Positions 16,511 through 25,326 are shown, counted from the stretch's first letter. The stretch: DNA of 62,551 nt from an uncultured Lachnospiraceae bacterium (GCA_959022495.1 CAUEYX010000015.1:1-62551), one strand, 5' to 3'. Notes: generated by a model from the letters alone, not told the origin. A program made the numbers and translations.

Positions 16511-17435
16511 AACAAGAGATCTGATCAGCATTATTGTTCCCTGTTATAACGAAGAGGCGGCACTGCCTGCATTTTACCAGACGGCTGTTGAAGCAGTAAA
16601 TGATATCCCTGAGGCTGACTGCGAGTTTATTTTTGTGGATGACGGGAGCCGGGACCATACGTCGGACCTTCTGCAGAACTTCTCCGATATGGACAGCCGG
16701 TGCCGGTATCTTTCCTTTTCCCGGAATTTTGGAAAAGAAGCCGCTATGTACGCAGGACTGCAGAATGCATCAGGGGACTACTGCGTATTTATGGATGCGG
16801 ACCTCCAGCATCCGCCTTCTCTTCTTAAAGAAATGTATCATGTGGTGAAGACCGAGGGGTACGACTGCTGTGCCGGCTTACGGGAGGACCGGTCCGGTGA
16901 AAATCCGGTGCGCACTGTGCTGGCCCGTTCCTTCTATCATATCATCGGCAGGGTCTGCCGGCTGGACATGGGAGACGGCAAAGGGGATTTCCGCATGATG
17001 AGCCGCGCAATGGCGGACTCTGTCCTGGAACTAAAGGAATACAACCGATATATGAAAGGGATCTTTTCCTTTGTAGGCTTTGAGACAAAATGGATTCCAT
17101 TCCACAATGTAGAACGCGCTGCCGGGGAAACAAAATGGAGCTTTCGGGCACTCTTCCGCTACGCCCTGGATGGGATTCTTTCCTTCTCGTCTGCTCCCGC
17201 GGCTGTCGCCGGGACCACAGGGGCACTCCTGCTCCTCGCCGCTGCGCTGACCGGCATCACAGCCGCCTTCTCCACACAAGGGCTGACCGGTATCCCCCTG
17301 CTCGTCTGCCTGATTCTCTGCCTGAACGGGATACAGATGCTCTTTCTGTCCATACTCGGACAGTATATGTCCAAAGAATATATGGAAAGCAAAAAACGCC
17401 CCATATATATCGTAAAGAAAAGAGGAGGATTCTGA
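16503..17435 (+). CDS. GT2 polyprenyl-phosphate glycosyltransferase (GtrB/CsbB-like)
   Basis: This 310-residue DPM1-like GT2 enzyme has an N-terminal SIIVPCYNEEAALPAFY strand, FIFVDDGSRD, the SRNFGKEAAMYAGL motif, and VFMDADLQHPP carrying the metal-binding Asp-x-Asp. Two C-terminal helices follow (about 228-255 and 262-290). It should load a sugar from a nucleotide donor onto undecaprenyl phosphate at the inner membrane face, supplying GtrA and then YfhO. GGAGGGC before ATG 16503 lies inside the gtrA-like gene. The stop codon overlaps the left arm of a 25-bp palindrome. Confidence 0.93.
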   Translation: MNKTRDLISIIVPCYNEEAALPAFYQTAVEAVNDIPEADCEFIFVDDGSRDHTSDLLQNFSDMDSRCRYLSFSRNFGKEAAMYAGLQNASGDYCVFMDADLQHPPSLLKEMYHVVKTEGYDCCAGLREDRSGENPVRTVLARSFYHIIGRVCRLDMGDGKGDFRMMSRAMADSVLELKEYNRYMKGIFSFVGFETKWIPFHNVERAAGETKWSFRALFRYALDGILSFSSAPAAVAGTTGALLLLAAALTGITAAFSTQGLTGIPLLVCLILCLNGIQMLFLSILGQYMSKEYMESKKRPIYIVKKRGGF

Positions 17436-17500
17436 ACGGGGTCAGGCCCCTTTGAGGAAAGTTTTCAGAATATTCTCCTCAAAGGGGCCTGGCCCCGTTC
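17434..17500. repeat. 25-bp-arm GGGGTCAGG palindrome, probable bidirectional terminator
   Basis: The arms 17434-17458 and 17476-17500 are inverted copies with one mismatch (a G-U pair in RNA) and a 17-nt loop. The core GAACGGGG(T/C)CAGGCCCC belongs to the same family as 6857-6896 and 62524-62551. It sits between convergent genes and could stop transcription from both sides, although no classic T-run follows. Confidence 0.85.
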
Positions 17501-17515
17501 ACAAACATTTCACAT

Positions 17516-19594
17516 TTATTCCATTATAATCGGTTCTGCACTTCCCAGCACGATATCGTCGATTTTCTCAAAGCCCGACAAGGTATAAGATTCTACCGTA
17601 TTTCCGGCAACCAGATAGAATTTCTCCCCCGCGTACAGCCCGCGGGTCTCGTGGTAACCGCTTAATTCTCTTGCGAACACTTCTTGGAATCCCTCTGACT
17701 CATTATATGAAAAGATATAATACATATCAGACATTGCGCCGCTGGCACGGAATCCGAACAGGTTCTTATCCACATCGATAAACACAGCTTTGTAATTATA
17801 CGCCACATCTGTTCCGTACATATCCTCCAGAACGTACTGGGCGGCTTCCGTCACGTTCCCCGGATCGGAAATATTGAACATAGACAGCTTAACGCCCTCT
17901 GTAGTCACTCCTTCTTCATCGACATCCATCCCCACTCCCAGAAGCAGCCCATCTCCATATGGATGCAGGTACTCGGAAAAACCCGGTATCTTCAGCTCAC
18001 CGATAATCTTCGGATCAGCTGGATCTGTAAGATCCACGGAAAACAGCGGGTCCACCTGCCGGAATGTGACGAAGTATCCTGTATCCCCCATAAAACGCGC
18101 GGAGTACACCTGCTCGTCCGGGGCAAGATCCGTGATCTTCCCTGTCAGCTCCAGCGTCTCATCAAGCACATAAAGGGAATTACTGGTCACTGCCTTATCC
18201 GTGCTGGCAGAGCTGACTGACGTCCCATACAGGGGCATGATATCCGATGCCGGACTCACTGTGGTTACAAGCCTCAAATAGCCGTTATACTCATCGATAC
18301 TGAAAGAATCATTCAATATACCGTCCACCTTTGTCTGTGCCACACCGGTAAGCTGTCCGCCGCTGTACGCGACCTTTCGTATGGCAGTCTGCGCCACACC
18401 CCCATCATTTTCTTCATAACAAGATTCTGTGACATAGATATTTTCACTGCTCACATAGCACATTCCCGTGCTGCCGAACACTGCCCTGCTGTCTGTCTTC
18501 TCCTGTGGATCTGACAGTGAAAACGCCGTGATTACCGTATACTCACTGCCCAGCCCGCTCTCCGGCATAAAGATCCGCTCCGCTTCAAGCGTTGTCCCCT
18601 GTACTTTGGGAATATATGCGCTTATATCAGATCTGGGCGCCGCTGTGTCCGCATAAAAATTACTGATCACATAGGCATATCCGTCCTTCACTCTCATCGT
18701 ATTGTAATGGCCGCTCTGGGAAATCGTACTCAGCTTCCCCGGCGCGGACGGATCACTGATATCATACACATCTGTGCGTGTGTATGTCCTGTTATACACC
18801 TCAAATCCATCTTCTTTCGTGTATTCTTCGTGTGTATAAAGCACTGCCAGGCGGCCGGCGGCTGCATATAACTCCTGGATATAACTGTCCTCATCTACGG
18901 CGATCACTGACCGCTCTGTCATTTCATCCGATGAAATGCCCACGATCTCCACCTTATTCCCATTCACGATATAAAGATTCTCTCCGTCTGTTTTAACCAC
19001 ATCCGGCTCGTCAACACCCTCTTCGCGCACATTCGTATCCGAATATCCACCATCTGCGGCTGTACCTGTACCATACGCCGCCGCGCTGCCAGCTGATCCG
19101 CCGTCCATCGCACTGCTGTTCATCGCGGCGCTGTCTCCCGCAGCACTCTCCGTCGTGCTCTCTAATATCCGATCGCTGTACATCCGTGCCTGTTTTTCCT
19201 GCTGCTTCTGCTCCGCCTGGATATACTGATAGATCTCATCATAGTCCTTTGCGGATGCAATCGCCTGCTCCGCTCTGTCCTCTCTTCCTTCAGAGTTTTC
19301 TGCCTTATAGCCGGCGTCCGCGCCTGCCATGTCTGCTTCTTTGGAACTGCCTCCTCCATAATTCTGTGCCACAGCGGCAGCCACTCCCACCGCAAGGCAG
19401 AGACACGCAGCTGCCGCAATCCCCGCGTAATGCCTGCGATATTTCTTCGTTTTCTCCTTTTTCTTCCGATACAGCATTCTTTCCACTGCCTCTGGCTCCA
19501 GGGACGGCGGTATCTGTGTATCTTCCGTCAGGTCACGCAGCTTGTCCTCCATCTGATCCTGTGTATCCGTATTCCTGTTTTCATTTCCATCCAT
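17516..19594 (-). CDS. membrane-anchored beta-propeller protein, probable anti-sigma factor
   Basis: This 692-residue protein has a cytoplasmic N terminus of about 54 residues with DTQIPPSLEPEAVERML, a motif typical of Firmicute anti-sigma factors, and a run of Lys/Arg. One membrane helix follows (AGIAAAACLCLAVGVAAAV, about 57-76), then a Ser/Ala/Gly-rich linker and a large extracellular domain. That domain begins DTNVREEGVDEPDVVKTDGE, the hallmark of the secreted beta-propeller family PF09826. It lies 27 nt downstream of an ECF sigma gene with AGGAGGTGA before its ATG. The propeller probably senses an extracellular signal and releases the sigma factor; the ligand is unknown. Confidence 0.8.
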   Translation of the reverse strand: MDGNENRNTDTQDQMEDKLRDLTEDTQIPPSLEPEAVERMLYRKKKEKTKKYRRHYAGIAAAACLCLAVGVAAAVAQNYGGGSSKEADMAGADAGYKAENSEGREDRAEQAIASAKDYDEIYQYIQAEQKQQEKQARMYSDRILESTTESAAGDSAAMNSSAMDGGSAGSAAAYGTGTAADGGYSDTNVREEGVDEPDVVKTDGENLYIVNGNKVEIVGISSDEMTERSVIAVDEDSYIQELYAAAGRLAVLYTHEEYTKEDGFEVYNRTYTRTDVYDISDPSAPGKLSTISQSGHYNTMRVKDGYAYVISNFYADTAAPRSDISAYIPKVQGTTLEAERIFMPESGLGSEYTVITAFSLSDPQEKTDSRAVFGSTGMCYVSSENIYVTESCYEENDGGVAQTAIRKVAYSGGQLTGVAQTKVDGILNDSFSIDEYNGYLRLVTTVSPASDIMPLYGTSVSSASTDKAVTSNSLYVLDETLELTGKITDLAPDEQVYSARFMGDTGYFVTFRQVDPLFSVDLTDPADPKIIGELKIPGFSEYLHPYGDGLLLGVGMDVDEEGVTTEGVKLSMFNISDPGNVTEAAQYVLEDMYGTDVAYNYKAVFIDVDKNLFGFRASGAMSDMYYIFSYNESEGFQEVFARELSGYHETRGLYAGEKFYLVAGNTVESYTLSGFEKIDDIVLGSAEPIIME

Positions 19595-19621
19595 GTCTGT
19601 TCACCTCCTGCTACTGCTGAT

Positions 19622-20152
19622 TCAGCTCAAAGCGCTCCGCATCTTTTCAAGCGCGCGGCTTTTGCGCGACCGCACGGTGGTCGGTTTCTTGTCCAGCATC
19701 CGTGCGATCTCATCACTGTGATAACCTCCGAATACCGAGAATGCTACAATCATGCGCTCCTCTTCATCCAGCTCGCCGAATGCCCGCCGCACATCATGCC
19801 ACTGGGCATAATCAGGCTCATGGCACCCCTGCCGCCCACGGGAAGAGGTGCCTTCCAGGCCCGCTGTCTCCTTCTGTCCGCTCTTAAGCATTCTCTTACA
19901 GCGGTTGTTCAGTATCGTAAACATCCAGCTTCTGAAAGATTCCTCCTTCTTAAGCCCCGCAAGATTCTCATAAGCCGACAGCACGGCATCGCTCACCGCG
20001 TCTTCCGCATCCTGCGTATGCCTCGTCATATACAGGGCAAATTTATAAAGATCTTTGTATATCCGTGCATATAAATGGGAAAAAGCTTTTATATCCCCGC
20101 GCTTCGCCCGCCGGATCAGCTCCGGCTCCGGACTGTTCTCATAATCATACAT
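19622..20152 (-). CDS. ECF-type RNA polymerase sigma factor
   Basis: This 176-residue group IV sigma-70 protein has a region 2 reading AFSHLYARIYKDLYKFALYM with HTQDAEDAVSDAVLSAYENL and SFRSWMFTILNNRCKR. Region 4 is EERMIVAFSVFGGYHSDEIA followed by RMLDKKPTTVRSRKSRALEK. GGAGGAGGGG lies 5 nt before ATG 20152; a GTG two codons upstream is too close to that site. The gene is paired with the membrane beta-propeller protein just downstream, the usual sigma/anti-sigma order. A candidate self-activated promoter lies at 20226-20255. Confidence 0.93.
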   Translation of the reverse strand: MYDYENSPEPELIRRAKRGDIKAFSHLYARIYKDLYKFALYMTRHTQDAEDAVSDAVLSAYENLAGLKKEESFRSWMFTILNNRCKRMLKSGQKETAGLEGTSSRGRQGCHEPDYAQWHDVRRAFGELDEEERMIVAFSVFGGYHSDEIARMLDKKPTTVRSRKSRALEKMRSALS

Positions 20153-20225
20153 CCTCACCCCTCCTCCCGCGGAATACGAAACTCAAAACTGCAGAATATG
20201 GATATCCATTCCACTCTGGTATTTA

Positions 20226-20255
20226 TTAGAGCCTTACGGATAGGAAACTGTTGCA
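20226..20255 (-). promoter_or_regulatory. candidate ECF autoregulated promoter
   Basis: On the minus strand TGCAAC (20250-20255) and GCTCTAA (20226-20232) are 17 nt apart. The TGCAAC plus (C)GTCTAA-like layout resembles ECF sigma promoters in Firmicutes. It lies 74 nt upstream of the sigma start codon. No good sigma-A match was noticed there. Inference only. Confidence 0.4.
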
Positions 20256-20388
20256 TAAAAAAGGGAACTTTTTTCCATCTTTCCACAGATCTTACGCTTG
20301 ATCTCATTTTGCAGGAGTTCCGGACCCTTGTCAACCGGATGCCCACAAGCACCATACACACAAACGGTACAGATGGCCGGATGCCGTT

Positions 20389-22095
20389 TTACAGCCGGCG
20401 CATTGTCTCAAATGTATTATACAGATTAAGCTGGCCGTAGCCCCACTCCCGGTTCGGATACTCCATTGTTCCGGGGCGCACCGCACCAAGTATGAGCAGG
20501 CTTTTTATCTGAAATGAATCCACTCCAGGCACCTCCTGGATATATACAAGCCACTCCAGCATAAGTGCCACAGCGCCCGCTGTCACGGCCACGGAAGCAC
20601 AGGAGCCTGTGCGCGCCGAGAACCGCCCGCCCGGAAGCGCCCCGAGAACATTAACCCCGGGCGCCGCCAGATCCGGCCTGCGGCGTTCTGTCCTGGTATA
20701 CCCTCTCCCGGAAGACTGGGCAACAGCCCCGCTGCTGCCGTCATAATAGGCCGCGACAATCGGACTGTCCGTATTAGCCGGGTTAGTCAGCGTATAATAA
20801 GGGTCCGACTCCAGGAAAAAAACCTCTCCGCCCAGAAACTCCGTCAGCGGCAGCCACATGTGGAACTGCCCGTCATTTACAGCCTGCGGCTCAACAACCA
20901 GTTTCCAGATACCGGGTGCCGGCGCATTGAACCGGAAAAAAATCAGCTCAGAGTTGCTCTTTTCCACAAGCAGTCGGTAATCGATAGAAACTCTTGTACG
21001 CTCAAACAAAAAATCGATCTCCGCGTTCGCCCCCACGCGAAATGGGATGCGGGATGTGTTCTCCCCCGAGGGTGATATGATAGAAATAGATAGAATATTC
21101 GGGATATCCGTCCATAATTCCAGAAAGAAACCGGGCACATTTTCTCCCACACGCAGTTCCACGGTTTTTGTATCGTTCAGGTTTTCAATTTTATTATAAT
21201 AATGATGTCGTTTATCCGCCTCATTGCCCACCCCGATCACAGAGATCCGGTTTGCACGCGTGCTGTATCCGTCGATGAGGTATGGCATGGGAAGGGTACC
21301 GATATGTCCGCCCATATTCGTGCCGACAGTGATGCACATAACCAGGGGAAGCCCCAATGAATCTGCCAGGTCGTTTAAATACCTCAGCCCAAGCATAATG
21401 TCTGTCTCCTGATAGCAGACCGTCCCGTCCGGAATAAAGTAATAATCCCGCAGGTATTGCTTGGCCTGTTTTAGTTTGACCACTGCGATAGAAGCTTCCG
21501 GGGCGGCCCCGAGGAACTGCTGTTCCGGTTCCGCGGAGCCGGCAGCAAGGCTCGCCACATAAGTCCCATGTCCCGTCTCATCCGTGGAGGGAACGAGCTC
21601 CAGAGGCGTCTCCGCCCGGAGAGCCTCATTAATCATCTCCTCCGTAAATTCACTTCCATACGCGAGTCCCATAGGCGGTGTCCCCGTCTGGACTGTCTGA
21701 TCCCAGATCGCCGCGATCCGGGTAGTTCCGTCCAGATTGCGGAACAGGCTGCTCTCATAGTCGATCCCACTGTCCAGGAAACCAATCAATATCCCCTGGC
21801 CTTTCAGCTGCAGTGTGGGATAATTCTGGACAGGCAGGATACCCGCCTGGTTGAGCGTCTCCAGACTCAAGGGCGCATAGCATTTGGGTATGGAATTATA
21901 AGAATATCTTGAAAGCGTGATCGGATCTGCCATATCGGCAGGAAGATAGATACATTTGTAACGAAAGCCGGCATCCTGTTCGCACCGCTCCTCATTAAGC
22001 ATACTGTCGAAAAAAGGCGTGCGCACATGGTTTCCGATAAAGTCTCTGTAGTCCTCAGACAAAATTTGTCTGCGGCATGTTTCTGCATCTGGCAT
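20389..22095 (-). CDS. S8-family subtilase with catalytic Ser replaced by Cys
   Basis: This 568-residue protein follows the clostridial S8/Csp-like plan, with no signal peptide. The Asp site is GILIGFLDSGIDYE (Asp108), the His site DETGHGTYVAS (His176), and the oxyanion Asn sits in ISVIGVGNEAD. Where active enzymes have GTSxAA..H.AG, this one reads TGSCASVAVTAGA, putting Cys499 at the nucleophile position and Val at the following conserved His; the codon is TGT. It may be a thiol-type protease or a pseudoprotease, as known for some C. difficile Csp proteins in germination signalling. AGGAG precedes ATG 22095. No partner gene points to a substrate. Confidence 0.88.
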   Translation of the reverse strand: MPDAETCRRQILSEDYRDFIGNHVRTPFFDSMLNEERCEQDAGFRYKCIYLPADMADPITLSRYSYNSIPKCYAPLSLETLNQAGILPVQNYPTLQLKGQGILIGFLDSGIDYESSLFRNLDGTTRIAAIWDQTVQTGTPPMGLAYGSEFTEEMINEALRAETPLELVPSTDETGHGTYVASLAAGSAEPEQQFLGAAPEASIAVVKLKQAKQYLRDYYFIPDGTVCYQETDIMLGLRYLNDLADSLGLPLVMCITVGTNMGGHIGTLPMPYLIDGYSTRANRISVIGVGNEADKRHHYYNKIENLNDTKTVELRVGENVPGFFLELWTDIPNILSISIISPSGENTSRIPFRVGANAEIDFLFERTRVSIDYRLLVEKSNSELIFFRFNAPAPGIWKLVVEPQAVNDGQFHMWLPLTEFLGGEVFFLESDPYYTLTNPANTDSPIVAAYYDGSSGAVAQSSGRGYTRTERRRPDLAAPGVNVLGALPGGRFSARTGSCASVAVTAGAVALMLEWLVYIQEVPGVDSFQIKSLLILGAVRPGTMEYPNREWGYGQLNLYNTFETMRRL

Positions 22096-22315
22096 AAAAA
22101 ACTCCTGGAAGGATTTGTAACCATACTATGAACGCACCTGGAAAAGTATGCGGAAGTCAGATGGCAGCACGCTGTGTCCGCAGACATCTGTATTGCAGGC
22201 CTATTTTTCCTTCTCCCACCCACAGATAATACCTGCGTACCGGTTAAAAAAATATAAATTCCCCGCAGATATGTTGAAGTCAGCGCCTAATGGGGTATAA
22301 TGGATATAAATCAAA

Positions 22316-22341
22316 GCACCGGACACTTTTCCGGTGTCCCA
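22316..22341 (+). promoter_or_regulatory. 5' UTR hairpin before the zinc-ribbon gene
   Basis: CACCGGA and TCCGGTG form a 7-bp stem with a 6-nt loop about 40 nt upstream of the start codon. There is no T-run. It may stabilise the message or regulate translation. Confidence 0.35.
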
Positions 22342-22382
22342 CATGTCCAGAGAGGACAAAAGAAGAAGGGAGAATGATAACA

Positions 22383-22970
22383 ATGAAAGATTTTTTTGAA
22401 GATCTTGGCAGACGGCTTGGAGAGACAGCGGAAACAGTCACCAGCAAGGCTGGCGACGCCATCGAGATCCAGCGGATCAAAGGTCAGATCCGGGAACTTT
22501 CAAGAGGAAACGCGGTAGATCTTATGGAACTGGGACGGGCAGTCTATGAAAAATACAAAGCCGGCGAAGAAGTAGAAGAATCTGCAAAGGCACTTTGCAG
22601 CGCAGTCAAAGACAGAGAGGCTTCCATTGAAGATTACGAGAAAAAGATCGCCGCGATACGAGGCGCTTCCGAATGTTCCGGCTGCGGCAGAATGGTTTCA
22701 AAGGATATGGCATACTGTCCTTACTGTGGTGAAAAGGTATCCGTGTATGAGGCCGACGCAGAGGAAGAACCGGTCGAGACAGCAGCTGACAGCCAGAAGA
22801 CCGCAGACAACATGAAGGATAAAATGGCTGACGCCATGGAAAACATGGCTGAGAAAACGGAAGACGCTGTAAAAAAGGCAGGTGAAGCTGCAAAGAAAGC
22901 CGGCTCCAAAGCGGATGAGATGGTTCACAAAGCAGCTGAAAAGGCCGCCGAGAAATTCAACCAGAAATAG
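22383..22970 (+). CDS. zinc-ribbon protein with Ala/Lys-rich helical tail
   Basis: This 195-residue protein starts MKDFFEDLGRRLGETAETVT. The first about 90 residues are amphipathic helix. A zinc ribbon follows with two CxxC knuckles (CSGCG and CPYCG). The tail repeats Lys/Ala/Glu units (MAEKTEDAVKKAGEAAKKAG), like LEA or coiled-coil segments. ATG 22383 gives about 10 nt spacing from GGGAG, better than ATG 22374. This architecture is common in Lachnospiraceae but its role is unknown to me. The LspA-like gene follows after 26 nt, so they are probably co-transcribed. Confidence 0.75.
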   Translation: MKDFFEDLGRRLGETAETVTSKAGDAIEIQRIKGQIRELSRGNAVDLMELGRAVYEKYKAGEEVEESAKALCSAVKDREASIEDYEKKIAAIRGASECSGCGRMVSKDMAYCPYCGEKVSVYEADAEEEPVETAADSQKTADNMKDKMADAMENMAEKTEDAVKKAGEAAKKAGSKADEMVHKAAEKAAEKFNQK

Positions 22971-22996
22971 GCAGAAGAAAATAGACGGAGGAAGCC

Positions 22997-23467
22997 ATGA
23001 AGAAACGTTGGTTTCTATCTGGAACAGGTATTCTGTTCACAGCAGACCAGATATTAAAGACTTATACAGAAGAGAATCTAGAGAAAGGGGAAGAAAAACA
23101 GCTGGCTGGACCCATTGTCCTGCGCCATGTCAATAACAGCGGGCTGTGCCTTAATTTCCTGTCCGGCAGGCCTAAAGCTGTACAGATCCTTTCGCTCACT
23201 GCGGCAGGAATTGTAAGCGTCCTCCATCTCCAGTCTCTCTTTCGTACCAAAGGCTTCTGGAAGAAAAGCGCTCTGTCCCTCATGACAGCGGGCGCGTGGA
23301 GCAATACGTTTGACCGCTTTGCCAGGGGCCATGTTACAGACTATATTGGTATTCAGTGCAAAAGCCAGAAAATGTCATCGATCACCTACAACCTGGCGGA
23401 TTTCTTTATTGCCGCCGGCGCGGCGCTCCTGTCCCTTCTTTCTCTTGGAGGGCACAGAGAAAAATGA
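22997..23467 (+). CDS. LspA-like (signal peptidase II family) membrane protein
   Basis: This 156-residue polytopic protein has the signal peptidase II motifs in order: TADQILKTY (DQxxK), HVNNSGLCLNF (a diverged NxGAAF), GAWSNTFDRFARGHVTDYI (first catalytic Asp in FDR) and TYNLADFFIAAGA (second catalytic Asp). LspA removes signal peptides from prolipoproteins. The NNSGLCLNF motif departs from the norm, and the gene is not next to an RluD gene as canonical lspA often is, so a diverged paralogue is possible. GGAGGAAGCC precedes the ATG, and a strong hairpin follows the stop. Confidence 0.8.
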   Translation: MKKRWFLSGTGILFTADQILKTYTEENLEKGEEKQLAGPIVLRHVNNSGLCLNFLSGRPKAVQILSLTAAGIVSVLHLQSLFRTKGFWKKSALSLMTAGAWSNTFDRFARGHVTDYIGIQCKSQKMSSITYNLADFFIAAGAALLSLLSLGGHREK

Positions 23468-23474
23468 GCATTAT

Positions 23475-23553
23475 AAAAAACCGCTTAAGCGGCATAATCT
23501 GACGGAGTCCGGCAGACGCCGGAAACAATCAGATTATGCCGAGGGCGGTTTTT
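23475..23553. terminator. bidirectional terminator between LspA-like and HAD genes
   Basis: Nested inverted repeats: outer AAAAACCGC (23475-23483) with GCGGTTTTT (23545-23553), inner GGCATAATCTGA (23491-23502) with TCAGATTATGCC (23529-23540). Both strands end in T-runs. The inner right arm encodes the last codons and stop of the HAD gene. Confidence 0.8.
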
Positions 23554-24122
23554 ACTTCGCGTGTATCTCCTTTGAATACAATGCCATCCATCCCAAGCGA
23601 TCTGCCTGCCTCAACATTCTCTTCCAAGTCATCGATAAAGAATGTTTCCTCCGGCTTAAGCGAAAACGTCTCGAACAGATAGCGGTATATCTCCGGATCG
23701 GGTTTCGCCATCTTCAATGGCGCAGAAAATACAGTCCCGCTGAACTTTTTAAGCGGCTCAAATCCCACCGCCCATTCAGCAAAGTATGTCGGTGCATTGG
23801 ACAACAGATAGACCGGCACTTCTTTCTGGCTGAGTTCACCGATAAAATCAATGGTGTCCTGAATGGGGCTGACATAGTCCGGCCATCCCCGGAAGAAACT
23901 GCGCACAGACTCCTCCAGACGCGCCGGCACGGAAGCGGCGGTACTTTCCACGTACTCCTCATAATCAATCGTCCCTTTGTCCAATTCATTCCATCTGGCA
24001 AAAATAACAGGAAAGAGCAGGTCGCGGTCTCTCTGAGATTCACAGAACTGATCCAGCATATATCTGCCGTCAAATTTCCCTATCACATTCCCAAAATCAA
24101 AGACTACATTTCTATACTTCAT
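23529..24122 (-). CDS. HAD-superfamily phosphatase (YihX-like, IA variant)
   Basis: This 197-residue HAD hydrolase reads YRNVVFDFGNVIGKFD (motif I, nucleophile Asp, with Gly where many HADs have a second Asp, as in YihX-type enzymes). It continues with VYLLSNAP (motif II Ser), the motif III Lys in KMAKPDPEIY, and FFIDDLEENVEAGRSLGM (motif IV). YihX-like enzymes dephosphorylate sugar phosphates such as glucose-1-phosphate; the substrate here is unassigned. ATG 24122 was chosen because GAGGAA lies 6 nt upstream. The gene follows asnA by 49 nt and probably shares its promoter. Confidence 0.88.
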   Translation of the reverse strand: MKYRNVVFDFGNVIGKFDGRYMLDQFCESQRDRDLLFPVIFARWNELDKGTIDYEEYVESTAASVPARLEESVRSFFRGWPDYVSPIQDTIDFIGELSQKEVPVYLLSNAPTYFAEWAVGFEPLKKFSGTVFSAPLKMAKPDPEIYRYLFETFSLKPEETFFIDDLEENVEAGRSLGMDGIVFKGDTREVKTALGII

Positions 24123-24171
24123 GGAAAATTCCTCTTTAATCATAAATAACAGCGTTCGGCTTCAAAACCTG

Positions 24172-25182
24172 CTATAACAGGCTGATCCCATTCTCCTTCG
24201 TCTTTGCGGCCACATCTTCCGGCCAGAGCGAAGATTGAACCTCGCCGATATGGGCTTTCCTCAGATAATACATGCAGATACGGGACTGACCGATTCCGCC
24301 GCCGACTGTGTATGGGAGCTCGCCGTTTAACAGAGATTTCTGGAACGGCAGTTCTGCCCGTTCCTCGCAGCCCGCTGTTTTCAGCTGGCTCCGTAAAGCC
24401 TCCTCATCCACACGGATACCCATAGAAGACAGCTCCAAACCAATATCAAGAATGGGATAATAGACAATAATATCACCGTTTAACTCCCAGTCGTCATAAT
24501 CCGGCGCACGTCCGTCATGCTTCTCCCCGGAAGCAAGCACCTTGCCGATCTGTGATACAAAGACCGCGCCCTTTGCCTTAGCGATACGCGCCTCCCGCTC
24601 CTTCGGCGTACAGTCCGGGAACATATCCTCCAGCTCCTGGGATGTAATAAAGAAAATATCATCCGGAAGCAGCGGCTCGATATAATTATATCTCCTCGAT
24701 ATATAGTCCTCTGTGTCCTTCAGAGCGCTGTAAACCTTACGTACCGTATACTCAAGCGTTTCCATGTTGCGCTCTTCCCTGGAGATCACCTTCTCCCAGT
24801 CCCACTGATCTACATAGATAGAGTGGATATTGTCTGTATCTTCATCTCTGCGGATAGCGCTCATATCTGTATAGAGCCCTTCCCCTGAATGAAACCCATA
24901 GTTCTTCAAGGCATATCTCTTCCACTTCGCAAGAGAGTGGACGATCTCTGCAGGCGCTTCATCCTGCTCCTTAATCCCGAATGAGACCGGCCGTTCTACG
25001 CCATTTAAATTGTCATTAAGCCCGGATTCCGGCCGGACAAACAGCGGGGCTGACACACGTGTCAGGTGAAGCGCTTTGGCAAGCGCCCGCTCAAAATGGT
25101 CTTTGACTTCTTTGATGGCAACCTCCGTCTCACGGATCGTAAGCGGAGAATGATAGCCTTCGGGTATTCTTAACTGTTCCAT
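24172..25182 (-). CDS. asnA: aspartate--ammonia ligase (AsnA-type asparagine synthetase)
   Basis: This 336-residue cytosolic enzyme makes asparagine from aspartate, ammonia and ATP. It is a class II aminoacyl-tRNA-synthetase-like fold, typically about 330 residues. Recognisable blocks are TRVSAPLFVRPESGLNDNLN, ERPVSFGI, GLYTDMSAIRRDE then YVDQWDWEKVI, and the C-terminal PYTVGGGIGQSRICMYYL. AGGGAGCC precedes ATG 25182. Its promoter (25230-25258) leaves a leader of only about 40 nt, too short for a T-box riboswitch. Confidence 0.97.
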   Translation of the reverse strand: MEQLRIPEGYHSPLTIRETEVAIKEVKDHFERALAKALHLTRVSAPLFVRPESGLNDNLNGVERPVSFGIKEQDEAPAEIVHSLAKWKRYALKNYGFHSGEGLYTDMSAIRRDEDTDNIHSIYVDQWDWEKVISREERNMETLEYTVRKVYSALKDTEDYISRRYNYIEPLLPDDIFFITSQELEDMFPDCTPKEREARIAKAKGAVFVSQIGKVLASGEKHDGRAPDYDDWELNGDIIVYYPILDIGLELSSMGIRVDEEALRSQLKTAGCEERAELPFQKSLLNGELPYTVGGGIGQSRICMYYLRKAHIGEVQSSLWPEDVAAKTKENGISLL

Positions 25183-25229
25183 TGTAAAGGCTCCCTTCTG
25201 AATTCGTTTAAAAAAGAAATTTACATTTT

Positions 25230-25258
25230 ATTCTAATATCGGAAAGCCCGGAAGTCAA
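25230..25258 (-). promoter_or_regulatory. asnA promoter
   Basis: On the minus strand TTGACT (25253-25258) and TAGAAT (25230-25235) have a 17-nt spacer, about 50 nt upstream of the asnA start codon. Confidence 0.65.
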
Positions 25259-25326
25259 CTGGCAACATTTGAATTATAAATTAACAGATAATTTTAATAT
25301 TTTTATATAAATAACTAAAAATTATG

